From positions 131,982 to 195,981 of the forward strand of contig JBDSXW010000005.1 of assembly GCA_039925965.1 (NCBI GenBank): 64,000 bases of DNA, given 5' to 3'. The notes under the pieces were generated by a model. It saw only the letters and a program-made list of their open reading frames with translations, had not been told where the DNA came from and did no database searches. The stretch's first letter is position 1; every line of letters begins with the position of its first letter. This stretch comes from JAZKFT01 sp039925965. GTDB lineage: Bacteria > Bacteroidota > Bacteroidia > Chitinophagales > Chitinophagaceae. Shown piece by piece: positions 26,519-34,763 of this stretch. Both the position numbers and the translations under genes were made by a program.

Positions 26519-27436
26519 TTACTCTAATGTCTCCGCAAGATTACTTGCTTCGATAAAAATCTTTTTTACGTCCGGCAGTTTCTTCCGTATGTTTTTTTCC
26601 AGCCTTAACACTGCCTTTGTAAGGTCTCCGCTAGTCAAATCTGTTTTAAATTTTACATCAAGGGCAAGCAGCAATTCATCAGGCCCCATCTGCATTGTAA
26701 GTGGGCTGTTTAGTTTTATCACATCCCGGTCAGCATCAACAATATCATAGATTATTTTTATTTTCTCTTTGGTAGCGCTTTCCCCAATTAACAGATGCCT
26801 GCTTTCAATAATTAAAATGATGGCTACAAACGCAAGCACCAATCCTATCAATATGGATGCCGCACCGTCTAAAACTGGTAAATGAAAATAGTGGCTGAAA
26901 AACACGCCGCAAAAGGCAATAAACAGGCCGGCAAGTGCTGCGCCATTTTCGAAAATGATCACGAAAGAAGCAGGATCTTTACTGGCACGTAACTTGTGCC
27001 AAATATTTGCTGAACCATTTGCCTTTGTAAATTTTCGCAAGGGGATCACAAGTGACAAACCTTCAAACACAGCTGAACACCCGAGAACAATATAATTCCA
27101 GGTAGGATCGGCAGAAGCTACCGGATGCTTGATATGCATAACGCCTTCGTAAGCTGACATGCCACCACCCAAACCAAATATCAGCACGGACACGATAAGG
27201 GTATAAAAATATAGTTCCTGTCCGTAGCCAAACGGATGCATTTCGTCTGCAGGCTTTTTACTTTTACGAATGCCCCACAGTAGTAACAATTCGTTACTTG
27301 AGTCGACGGTGCTGTGTATTCCTTCTGAAAGCATTGCCGAACTGCCTGTAACTGAGGCAGCAATAAACTTGACTACTGCAACAGCAATATTAGCTGCCAA
27401 TGCACCATACAGGCCTATTTTTGATCTTTCCTGCAT
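26519..27436 (-). CDS. Cation diffusion facilitator (CDF) family transporter
   Basis: A 305-residue inner-membrane protein with five or six hydrophobic helices. The metal-site signature HSTVDSSNELLLLWG is seen in the second helix and LDGAASILIGLVLAFVA in a later helix, consistent with the His/Asp quartet of CDF zinc or iron antiporters. The C-terminal cytoplasmic domain (about 210-300) is short and ends in a KFKTDLTSGDLTK and EKNIRKKLPDVKKIFIEA pattern typical of CDF dimer domains. Its presence in the middle of a carbon-metabolism cluster is unexpected; export of a divalent cation such as Mn, Fe or Zn is the likely job, but the metal is not evident. It lies 150 bases upstream of the aldolase gene. 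Confidence 0.9.
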   Translation of the reverse strand: MQERSKIGLYGALAANIAVAVVKFIAASVTGSSAMLSEGIHSTVDSSNELLLLWGIRKSKKPADEMHPFGYGQELYFYTLIVSVLIFGLGGGMSAYEGVMHIKHPVASADPTWNYIVLGCSAVFEGLSLVIPLRKFTKANGSANIWHKLRASKDPASFVIIFENGAALAGLFIAFCGVFFSHYFHLPVLDGAASILIGLVLAFVAIILIIESRHLLIGESATKEKIKIIYDIVDADRDVIKLNSPLTMQMGPDELLLALDVKFKTDLTSGDLTKAVLRLEKNIRKKLPDVKKIFIEASNLAETLE

Positions 27437-27556
27437 AAATATCTTTTTATCAAAAAAAACCTATTCAGATAGTTTGCAATCGTTACATTAAATTACTACC
27501 GTATACCTTGTTTATTTTTCTGTTGCCATTAATTTTGTGTTATCGGGTAACAAGAC

Positions 27557-29956
27557 TTATGTCTTTGCATCTGCGGCCTTCCATTTCCAATTTAGAATTT
27601 CCGGTAAATCCTTGCCCTGTTCATCTACATAATGCTTGTGCTCAATCAGCTTGTCTTTCAATTGCTGTTTTAAATAGTCGCCTTTGCTACCTAATTGTGG
27701 CAGACGATCAATTACATCAATCACCAAATGAAAACGGTCAATGTCGTTTTGAACGCGCAGATCAAAAGGCGTTGTAATGGTTCCTTCTTCTTTATAACCT
27801 CTTACATGAAGATTGCGGTTTGCCCTGCGATACGTGAGCCGATGGACCAGCCATGGATAACCATGAAAATTAAAAATGATATGCTTGTCTTTGGTAAAAA
27901 TAGAATCATAATCTTCATCGCTCAACCCATGCGGATGCTCTGAACAAGATTGCAGTTTCATAAGATCAACCACATTTACCACCCGTATTTTTAGTTCCGG
28001 AAGATGTTCCTGCAATATCGAAACAGCTGCCAATAATTCCAAGGTCGGCGTATCGCCGCAGCAGGCCATAACCACATCGGGTTCTACTCCCTGATCGTTA
28101 CTTGCCCATTGCCAGATACCGATGCCTTCGGTACAATGCACTACCGCTTCATCCATCGTAAGCCATTGTGGAAGCGGATGTTTGCCTGCTACTACTACGT
28201 TTACATAATGCTTACTTCTGAGGCAATGATCAAATACCGATAGCAGACAATTGGCATCCGGTGGTAGGTAAACCCTTACCACATCTGCTTTCTTATTAAT
28301 CACATGATCGAGAAAGCCGGGATCCTGGTGCGTAAAGCCATTGTGATCCTGCTGCCACACATGCGATGCAAGCACGTAATTCAGCGATGCGATCTTTCTT
28401 CTCCAGGGTAATTCGGACGTTACTTTCAACCACTTCGCATGCTGACTAAACATAGAATCAACGATGCGTATAAATGCTTCGTAGCAGTTGAATAATCCAT
28501 GCCTTCCCGTTAGCAAATATCCCTCCAGCCATCCTTCACACTGGTGTTCACTCAGCATGGAATCATGTACCTGCCCGGTTGGTGCTAAAAATTCATCATT
28601 TTTTTCTTCTCTTCCTTCCCATTGCCTGTTGGTGGTTTCGAATACTGCGCCCAATAAATTAGAAATGGTTTCATCAGGACCGAACACACGAAAATTATGC
28701 TGAGGATGATTCAACGCAGCTACGTCTCTCAGAAACTTTCCAAGTATCATGGTATCCTGGCCCATTACTCCACCCGGTGATGGAACATGCAGTGCGTGCT
28801 TATGAAAATCCGGCATGATCAAATCATGCAATAATACCCCGCCGTTGGCGTGCGGATTGGAGCCCATTCTACGGTTGCCGGTCGGCGCTAACGCTGCCAG
28901 CTCGGGAAAGAGCTTTCCATTTTCGTCGAAGAGTTCTTCTGCTTTATAGCTTTTCATCCAGCGTTCCAATAGTTCAACATGTTGCGGATGCTCTGCATCA
29001 ACCAATATGGGGACCTGGTGTGAATGGAAAGTTCCTTCATTGGGAACACCATCTACTTCTTTTGGCCCGGTCCAACCTTTGGGAGACCGTAAGATGATCA
29101 TGGGCCAGCGTGGCCTCGTATTATCGTTGGCATCCCTTGCCCTGCCTTGTATGCGGTGGATTTCTTCAATGGCTTTATCAACTGCTGCTGCCATTAATTG
29201 GTGCATGGTCGCCGGATCATCACCCTCAACAAAATAAGTTATCCAGCCACAGCCTCTGTAAAATTGTTCCAATTCTTCATGCTCTATCCTTGCCAATATA
29301 GTTGGGTTACTGATTTTATACCCATTCAAATGCAAAATGGGGAGAACGGCGCCATCAGTAATAGCGTTAAGAAATTTGTTTGAATGCCAGGCTGTTGCTA
29401 ACGGTCCAGTTTCTGCTTCACCATCCCCTATGATGCAGGCAACAATTAGGCTTGGGTTGTCGAACGCAGCTCCAAAAGCATGACTCAACGAATAACCCAA
29501 TTCACCGCCTTCGTGAATAGAGCCTGGCGTGGTAGGCGCCACATGGCTTGAAATGCCGCCGGGAAAAGAAAACTGTTTAAATAATTTTTTGAGGCCTGCT
29601 TCATCCTGCGTAACATTTGGATATACTTCCGTCCAGGTGCCTTCCAGGTACACATTGCCAACCAATGCCGGCCCACCATGCCCGGGGCCTGCGATATAAA
29701 ACATATCAAGATCGTATTTTTTAATAACACGATTCAGGTGCACATAAATAAAATTCTGGCCCGGTGTAGTACCCCAATGCCCGACCACCAGGGGTTTTAC
29801 ATGCGCTAATTGTAGCGGCTCTTTTAAAAGCGGGTTATCATACAAATAAATCTGCCCTACAGATAAATAATTTGCTGCCCGCCAGTAAGCATTTATTTTG
29901 CGTAGTAATTCTGGCGACAGGGTGTCGGTGTCCGTATCAATAAATTCGGTGTGCAT
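27557..29956 (-). CDS. xfp: Xylulose-5-phosphate/fructose-6-phosphate phosphoketolase
   Basis: A 799-residue thiamine-diphosphate phosphoketolase that splits xylulose 5-phosphate (or fructose 6-phosphate) with phosphate to acetyl-phosphate and glyceraldehyde 3-phosphate (or erythrose 4-phosphate). Recognised segments include YLSVGQIYLYDNPLL, KPLVVGHWGTTPGQNFIYVH, YIAGPGHGGPALVGNVYLEG, GGISSHVAPTTPGSIHEGGE, LGYSLSHAFGAAFDNP, CIIGDGEAETGPLATAWHSN, HLNGYKISNPTILARI, and ASHVWQQDHNGFTHQDPGFL. Length is normal and all domains are intact. The gene precedes CDF and follows a TerB-like gene and universal stress gene; acetate kinase is four genes away in the same direction, and uses the acetyl-phosphate. 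Confidence 0.97.
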   Translation of the reverse strand: MHTEFIDTDTDTLSPELLRKINAYWRAANYLSVGQIYLYDNPLLKEPLQLAHVKPLVVGHWGTTPGQNFIYVHLNRVIKKYDLDMFYIAGPGHGGPALVGNVYLEGTWTEVYPNVTQDEAGLKKLFKQFSFPGGISSHVAPTTPGSIHEGGELGYSLSHAFGAAFDNPSLIVACIIGDGEAETGPLATAWHSNKFLNAITDGAVLPILHLNGYKISNPTILARIEHEELEQFYRGCGWITYFVEGDDPATMHQLMAAAVDKAIEEIHRIQGRARDANDNTRPRWPMIILRSPKGWTGPKEVDGVPNEGTFHSHQVPILVDAEHPQHVELLERWMKSYKAEELFDENGKLFPELAALAPTGNRRMGSNPHANGGVLLHDLIMPDFHKHALHVPSPGGVMGQDTMILGKFLRDVAALNHPQHNFRVFGPDETISNLLGAVFETTNRQWEGREEKNDEFLAPTGQVHDSMLSEHQCEGWLEGYLLTGRHGLFNCYEAFIRIVDSMFSQHAKWLKVTSELPWRRKIASLNYVLASHVWQQDHNGFTHQDPGFLDHVINKKADVVRVYLPPDANCLLSVFDHCLRSKHYVNVVVAGKHPLPQWLTMDEAVVHCTEGIGIWQWASNDQGVEPDVVMACCGDTPTLELLAAVSILQEHLPELKIRVVNVVDLMKLQSCSEHPHGLSDEDYDSIFTKDKHIIFNFHGYPWLVHRLTYRRANRNLHVRGYKEEGTITTPFDLRVQNDIDRFHLVIDVIDRLPQLGSKGDYLKQQLKDKLIEHKHYVDEQGKDLPEILNWKWKAADAKT

Positions 29957-30069
29957 ATTTTTTTTATATTTTTTTATGTTCGTTTTACTTTTGACATACC
30001 TGTATTTATGACAACAACGGTGGTTCTTATAACCAGGTGGTCTTCAAATACCATGTACAGTAGTGCTAA

Positions 30070-30504
30070 CTAATAGCTTAAGCCTTCTATAGGTATAGGA
30101 AAGATAAAGTCCACGAAGACGTTGTGATGTGCTTTAGATACATGCTCTTTAAAAGACTTCATACTTCGATGCATTACGGCAGTATATTCCGCTCCCAACT
30201 TTGCTACAATTTTTTCGATATCCAATAATTCAACTTTAATAGCCGCAGATCTTTCTTTCGTATTTACGGGCAAATCCTTATCCAGTTCCATCATATTCTT
30301 TTCGAATACTTTATCAGCGTCTTCATAAAATGAAGTGAGCAGCGGATCACAGGAATATGTTTTTATGTGAGAAAATTTGATCGCCGATCTTTTTTCCGCC
30401 TCATCCAATTTGCCGTCAATACTAGCCGCAAGCAAGGTGATATATACTGGAAACTTAAGAAGCACCTGATAATCCTGTGTATTGAGATTTGTAAGGGGAA
30501 GCAT
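30070..30504 (-). CDS. Conserved hypothetical protein with TerB-like features
   Basis: A 144-residue soluble helical protein, MLPLTNLNTQDYQVLLKFPV then LLAASIDGKLDEAEKRSAIK. The acidic SIDGKLDEAEKRSA stretch resembles the DGKLDEEE loop of the TerB/DnaJ-associated fold, often linked to stress proteins, but the match is partial. No catalytic residues are evident. It sits between the universal stress protein gene and phosphoketolase on the same strand with 52- and 113-base gaps, so it likely belongs to the same stress-linked unit. Confidence 0.7.
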   Translation of the reverse strand: MLPLTNLNTQDYQVLLKFPVYITLLAASIDGKLDEAEKRSAIKFSHIKTYSCDPLLTSFYEDADKVFEKNMMELDKDLPVNTKERSAAIKVELLDIEKIVAKLGAEYTAVMHRSMKSFKEHVSKAHHNVFVDFIFPIPIEGLSY

Positions 30505-30556
30505 ATCCTATGTTTTTTGAGATTACAAATTAATATTCCTTAATGGTTCTGAACGG

Positions 30557-31027
30557 CTATTTATTTTCTTTTTCAATGTTGATATGGCGTACAATCTCTA
30601 CCGAACACTTCGCATGCAATGCCACTGCCTGCGACACTGAACCGAGCAAAAAGCGCTCAATAGCTCCAAGACCATGTGAACCAACCACTATCAAATTAGC
30701 TCCAAATGCTTCTGCTTCTTTTAAAATGACATGTTTCGGAGATCCGTTAATGACCGATGTTGTAATCTTTAAAGATGGATGCATCTTTTGCAATATATCA
30801 GCAGCAGATGTAACGGCATCTTCTGCTGATTTTTTTGCCATGTTATCTATTTCCTCATAATAACCCGCAAGACCGCCCATCGGTGCTGCAGTCGACATTA
30901 CTATAGTTGAATTCATGAAAGCCGATATGATGCGTAGTTCCGTATCCGGTGCGAATAATCTTCCTGCAAATTCTTTTATTGCCTGGTTATTATACGCAGA
31001 TCCATCTGTTGCCAATAATATTTTCAT
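30557..31027 (-). CDS. Universal stress protein (UspA family)
   Basis: A 156-residue single-domain Usp protein. The N-terminal strand MKILLATDGSAYNNQAIKEF has the usual ATP-site Asp, and the C-terminal motif VVGSHGLGAIERFLLGSVSQ fits the G-2x-G-9x-G-S nucleotide-binding pattern, so it is an ATP-binding type. Such proteins adjust metabolism or dormancy under stress or hypoxia. It lies 59 bases downstream of acetate kinase and 52 bases upstream of the TerB-like gene. Confidence 0.93.
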   Translation of the reverse strand: MKILLATDGSAYNNQAIKEFAGRLFAPDTELRIISAFMNSTIVMSTAAPMGGLAGYYEEIDNMAKKSAEDAVTSAADILQKMHPSLKITTSVINGSPKHVILKEAEAFGANLIVVGSHGLGAIERFLLGSVSQAVALHAKCSVEIVRHINIEKENK

Positions 31028-31086
31028 GATTTTTGTTTTTATTCATAGAATATCTTCAGTGATTTCTCAGTCGCCCAACTATGGTA

Positions 31087-32277
31087 TCAAGAGACGCCTT
31101 CAATTGAGTAATTTAAAATATCGCAAACTATTTTTGCAATTATCAATTCTTCATTCGTATTAATAACACGAACCTTTACGCTGCTTGTTTGGGTGGACAC
31201 AACAGGTTCATTGCTCATGTTTTTTATTTCATCTAATTCAATTCCGAGAAACTCAAGCCCGTCGCAAATTTTACTTCTTACTTCAGGGGAGTGCTCACCA
31301 ATACCGCCTGTAAAGACCAACAAATCAACACCTCCGAGTGCTGCTCCAAATGCACCTATCCATTTTTTTGTTTGATAGCAAAAAACTCCAATGGCTTCTC
31401 TAGCACGCTCGTCAATATCTTCAATTTCCATTAGCTCTCTCATATCAGAACTTGTTTCTGAGATACCCAGCAAACCGGATTCCTGATTGATTAAATGATT
31501 AAATTTTTCCGGCGTAAGATGCTCATGCTGCATTAAATACCAGGCAACACCGGGATCAAGATCGCCGCAACGTGTGCCCATTGGTAATCCGGAAGTTGGG
31601 GTAAATCCCATGCTGGTATCCACACTTTTGCCATCTTTAACAGCAGCAAGACTTGCCCCATTTCCAAGATGTGCCAAAATTATTTTGCCTTTTGCAGCTG
31701 CTTTTCCTTCTATCCGTTCAAGTTCTTGCATCAGGTAAGCATAAGAAAGACCATGAAATCCGTATCGCTGAATTCCCATTTCATAATATCTGCGCGGAAT
31801 AGTTAATAATTTAGCAACAACCGGCATAGCTGCATGAAAGGACGTATCGAAACAAGCCACCTGTTTTAATGTAGGGTAACGCTTACCAAACGTTTCTATC
31901 AGCTTAATTTCTACCGGCAAATGTTCTGGATCAAAGGCAGTGATCTTTTTTAATTCAACCAAAAGATCCGCTGTAATTAATTCAGGTTCGGTGTGTTTCA
32001 TACCATGAACGAGGCGATGACCTATCGCTGTAACTGAATCAAAGTCTTCTTGCTTTTCCAGCCATGTAATCAAATGATTCGCCGCCTGATCGTGGGTGGC
32101 AGCGTCGAGATCAACCTTGTTTTTTTGTTGGTCAATCGTATAGGCAAAATTCAGTGTGGCTTTATTTGTACCGATATTTTCTATCTCCCCCGTAAACACC
32201 TGGTCCAACGAACTACCGGCCACTTTAAATAAAGCAAACTTTATACTGGACGAGCCTGCGTTGATGGCTAATATCAT
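31087..32277 (-). CDS. ackA: Acetate kinase
   Basis: A 396-residue acetate kinase that makes acetate and ATP from acetyl-phosphate. Landmarks are MILAINAGSSSIKFALFKVA, the GHRLVHGMKH loop, ACFDTSFHAAMPVVAKL, YGFHGLSYAYLMQEL, ILAHLGNGASLAAVKDGKSV, DTSMGFTPTSGLPMGTRCGD and LVFTGGIGEHSPEVRSKICD, all at the normal spacing. No phosphotransacetylase gene is near it, which suits use of acetyl-phosphate produced directly by phosphoketolase. The gene is read toward usp with a 59-base gap; a 262-base gap separates it from the HAD gene upstream, where a promoter may lie. Confidence 0.97.
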   Translation of the reverse strand: MILAINAGSSSIKFALFKVAGSSLDQVFTGEIENIGTNKATLNFAYTIDQQKNKVDLDAATHDQAANHLITWLEKQEDFDSVTAIGHRLVHGMKHTEPELITADLLVELKKITAFDPEHLPVEIKLIETFGKRYPTLKQVACFDTSFHAAMPVVAKLLTIPRRYYEMGIQRYGFHGLSYAYLMQELERIEGKAAAKGKIILAHLGNGASLAAVKDGKSVDTSMGFTPTSGLPMGTRCGDLDPGVAWYLMQHEHLTPEKFNHLINQESGLLGISETSSDMRELMEIEDIDERAREAIGVFCYQTKKWIGAFGAALGGVDLLVFTGGIGEHSPEVRSKICDGLEFLGIELDEIKNMSNEPVVSTQTSSVKVRVINTNEELIIAKIVCDILNYSIEGVS

Positions 32278-32539
32278 TCTATAGTATTTATTCAGATTAT
32301 CTTTCTTCGGGCACTGTCCGTGTCATTACCCTGAGTGCATTAATTCACTATTTTCCTACTCCATTGCTGGGTGTAGCTTATTTATCTTTTTATTCTAGCG
32401 TATCTTTCGAATGGTGACCACCAAAATGCAAAGCGAGCCATTGTGAATTGGCCAACGATTACGACAACCAGCCAGTTAAACATTTTGGAATTTTAAATAC
32501 AATGTCGCAATGGCCAGTATCTGGCTGGTGGAAAATTCT

Positions 32540-33160
32540 TTACTCAAGTGTTAATCCCAGATCAGCTAGTGCTTTAGCTGTGGATAGATGATTTCTATGC
32601 CAGATGCTTTTGATGCCCAAATTTGCTGCAACATCTGTAAACATTTGCACGTCATCAATATATACTATTTCATCGGCGGGTACCTGTGCTCCATTGAGCG
32701 CCAGCCTGAAAATGGCGGCATCTGGTTTTCTTACGCGAACATAGCAGGAGGATATAAAAAAGTCGATAAATTGGTTCAGTTTAAATTTATGTATTCTGTA
32801 TTCATTCAATTCCCTTGCTTCATTGCTTACAACTACTAATTTTAATTTGTAAACTTCCTTCAACTTTTTTACCAGGTCGATCATTTTTGTATGAGCTGTC
32901 GTTAACGAGAACAGGAAATCCTTAAACTGGGCGGGGGTAAAATCCCGTTTCTGGTAAAATACTACCCGGTTAAGATATTCATCCAGGGTGATCCGACCTT
33001 CCTCGTAAACAGCAAAAAGTAACTTGTGGCGCTGATTCATTTCTTCATAATCCAAATGAAAGATTTCTGCAGCTTGTTTTCTGAATTCATGTCCCCATCC
33101 ATCAGAGAGCAGCACACCGCCAATATCTAGGAATAATGTGGTGATTTTACTTTCAAGCAT
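32540..33160 (-). CDS. HAD-family hydrolase, YihX-like
   Basis: A 206-residue HAD-IA phosphatase. Motif I is LFLDIGGVLL with the second acidic position replaced by Gly, as in YihX-type sugar phosphatases and epoxide-hydrolase N-domains; motif II is VVSNEA, motif III the Lys of RKPDAAIF, and motif IV YIDDVQMF. A four-helix cap follows motif I (about 20-95). It probably removes phosphate from a small metabolite such as glucose 1-phosphate, which is inference from the motif form and neighbouring sugar-phosphate genes. It is the first gene upstream of ackA on the minus strand. Confidence 0.88.
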   Translation of the reverse strand: MLESKITTLFLDIGGVLLSDGWGHEFRKQAAEIFHLDYEEMNQRHKLLFAVYEEGRITLDEYLNRVVFYQKRDFTPAQFKDFLFSLTTAHTKMIDLVKKLKEVYKLKLVVVSNEARELNEYRIHKFKLNQFIDFFISSCYVRVRKPDAAIFRLALNGAQVPADEIVYIDDVQMFTDVAANLGIKSIWHRNHLSTAKALADLGLTLE

Positions 33161-33162
33161 AC

Positions 33163-33690
33163 CTATTGTTGATTTTTTACCTGGAGTTGCAAAAAAACTA
33201 CGTTGTTTGCCAGGAGTATCGGGATGGTTTTATAATTTGGAATTGCACGGGCTGTATAGTTATCTGTATATCTCTTTGTAAAAAGTCTTGTAAAATAAAA
33301 TTGTTCGTCGCAGGTGTTTTTACTGTTGGGCATTTTTATATGTTCACTATTCGTGCCATCTTCTGCCGCTGCCTGAAACCAGACCTGTAATTTATGTTTA
33401 TTTATTACATTCAAAGAAATTGAAGGTATAAATGGATAGCCGTTCTCCATGTAATATGCGGAGGGCAAAATACCGGTGACGTAAATGCGTTCCTACCTTT
33501 TTCGCGGTCTTTATATCTCCCGTTGGCTATTCGATTGTTATAGCGTGCATTGAATACAGTCACCACCTGGCGTTCCATTGCGTTGCATAATGATTGAGCG
33601 TCTCCAGCATCCCAACCAGGGTCCTCACCATGTTCCTGTCCGCCACCCAATGAAAGGAAACTTTCGGCGTTCGCACTTTTACCTATAAGC
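33163..33690 (-). pseudogene. Decayed coding stretch, family unknown
   Basis: Between the HAD gene and the truncated regulator, the minus strand holds three short, protein-like frames interrupted by stops and frame changes. One reads AESF..GGGQEHGEDPGWDAG, another VADRNMVRTLVGMLETLNHY, and the last GILPSAYYMENGYPFIPS to NVINKHKLQVWFQAAAEDG. They look like pieces of one or two former genes but none is a confident family member; the MVRTLVGMLE segment faintly recalls TruA-type pseudouridine synthases. No intact gene is supported here. Confidence 0.3.
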
Positions 33691-33764
33691 TATCGGGATT
33701 TTAGCCCAGCCCATTAAGCGAAATCTGGCTATTTTTAATTTTTACACAATCGTTTTTGACCCAG

Positions 33765-34565
33765 ATGACCTTACGGGTTTTATACCTGCTAGCCTGCTTT
33801 TTTTTCAACAGGGTGTTTGCTGCACCTGTGGATAATACTTTATACCAGTTCGGGCGAATCGATATCAGCAGCGGGTATTCGAACAACCAGATCAACTGCA
33901 TTTATAAAGACAAACAGGGTTTTATGTGGTTTGGCACCATGAGCGGACTGAACCGCTACGATGGCTACCATTTTAAAATATTCAAACATAGCCAGCAGGA
34001 TACTATGACGATTAACGATGACTTTGTTACCCGAATATTTGAAGGACCGGATGACAAGCTCTGGATCGAAACCCGGTATGGGCTTAATATCTATGATCCG
34101 GCTGCTGAAAAATTTGACCGGGACCCGAGTGATTTTTTGAAAAAATCAGGCATCGGAAATGGTGCTCCTGCAACAGGCATTGCAAAAGATTCGAAAGGTA
34201 ACTTTTGGTTTTATGGAACTGATGGGCTTTTTCTGTACGAGCCCAAAGCGAAGACCACCACTGCTTTTACGCATAAGCCGAATGACAATTTTTCTATCAG
34301 CGCCGGCGGTATTGCGGCTTTCAAAGAAGACGGTAAAGGGAATTTATGGATTTTGTTCCAGGACGGTACGCTCGAAATGATGGAAGGCATTTCTAAGAAA
34401 ATTTTTAGCCGTAACAGCGAGCTTAGAAAAGTATATTCTAATGCCCCGATTTACTACAAACTGTTTATTGATGCCGATAATGATGTATGGATCTATACTG
34501 CCAATAATCCCAGGGGTGTGGTGTTGTTCCGGCCACAACTTAATACCGTGGAGCATTTCAGCTAG
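33765..34565 (+). pseudogene. Truncated hybrid two-component sensor, periplasmic propeller only
   Basis: The first 266 residues of what should be a hybrid two-component system (HTCS) regulator of more than 1300 residues. After a signal peptide (MTLRVLYLLACFFFNRVFA) there are five blades of the periplasmic reg_prop sensor: INCIYKDKQGFMWFGTMSGL, VTRIFEGPDDKLWIETRYGL, GIAKDSKGNFWFYGTDGLF, AAFKEDGKGNLWILFQDG and KLFIDADNDVWIYTAN. The frame then stops at 34565. The rest of the two propellers, the Y_Y_Y domain, membrane helix, histidine kinase, receiver and AraC output are absent downstream, where GH31 begins. It cannot signal, so the glycan locus has lost its likely sensor by deletion. Confidence 0.85.
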
Positions 34566-34763
34566 GAAGAGGGGATAGGTTACTATTTGCACCCCCTCTA
34601 TTGTCAATTTTAGCATGCTTGGTTAACATTTCGATGCCCAATCAGAAACAATCGCCTACCTTGTTTTTTTACTAAAGGTTCTAATTTGGCATTCGCAAAG
34701 GTTGCCATGGAACTGTATCCCAAAGTGCAAATTTGCAACATCAAAAAACGAAGTAGCCGAATT

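Noticed and set aside
34570..34602. AGAGGGG...CCCCTCT stem after the truncated sensor, considered as a terminator
   Set aside because: The loop is 18 bases and no T-run follows, so termination is not supported.
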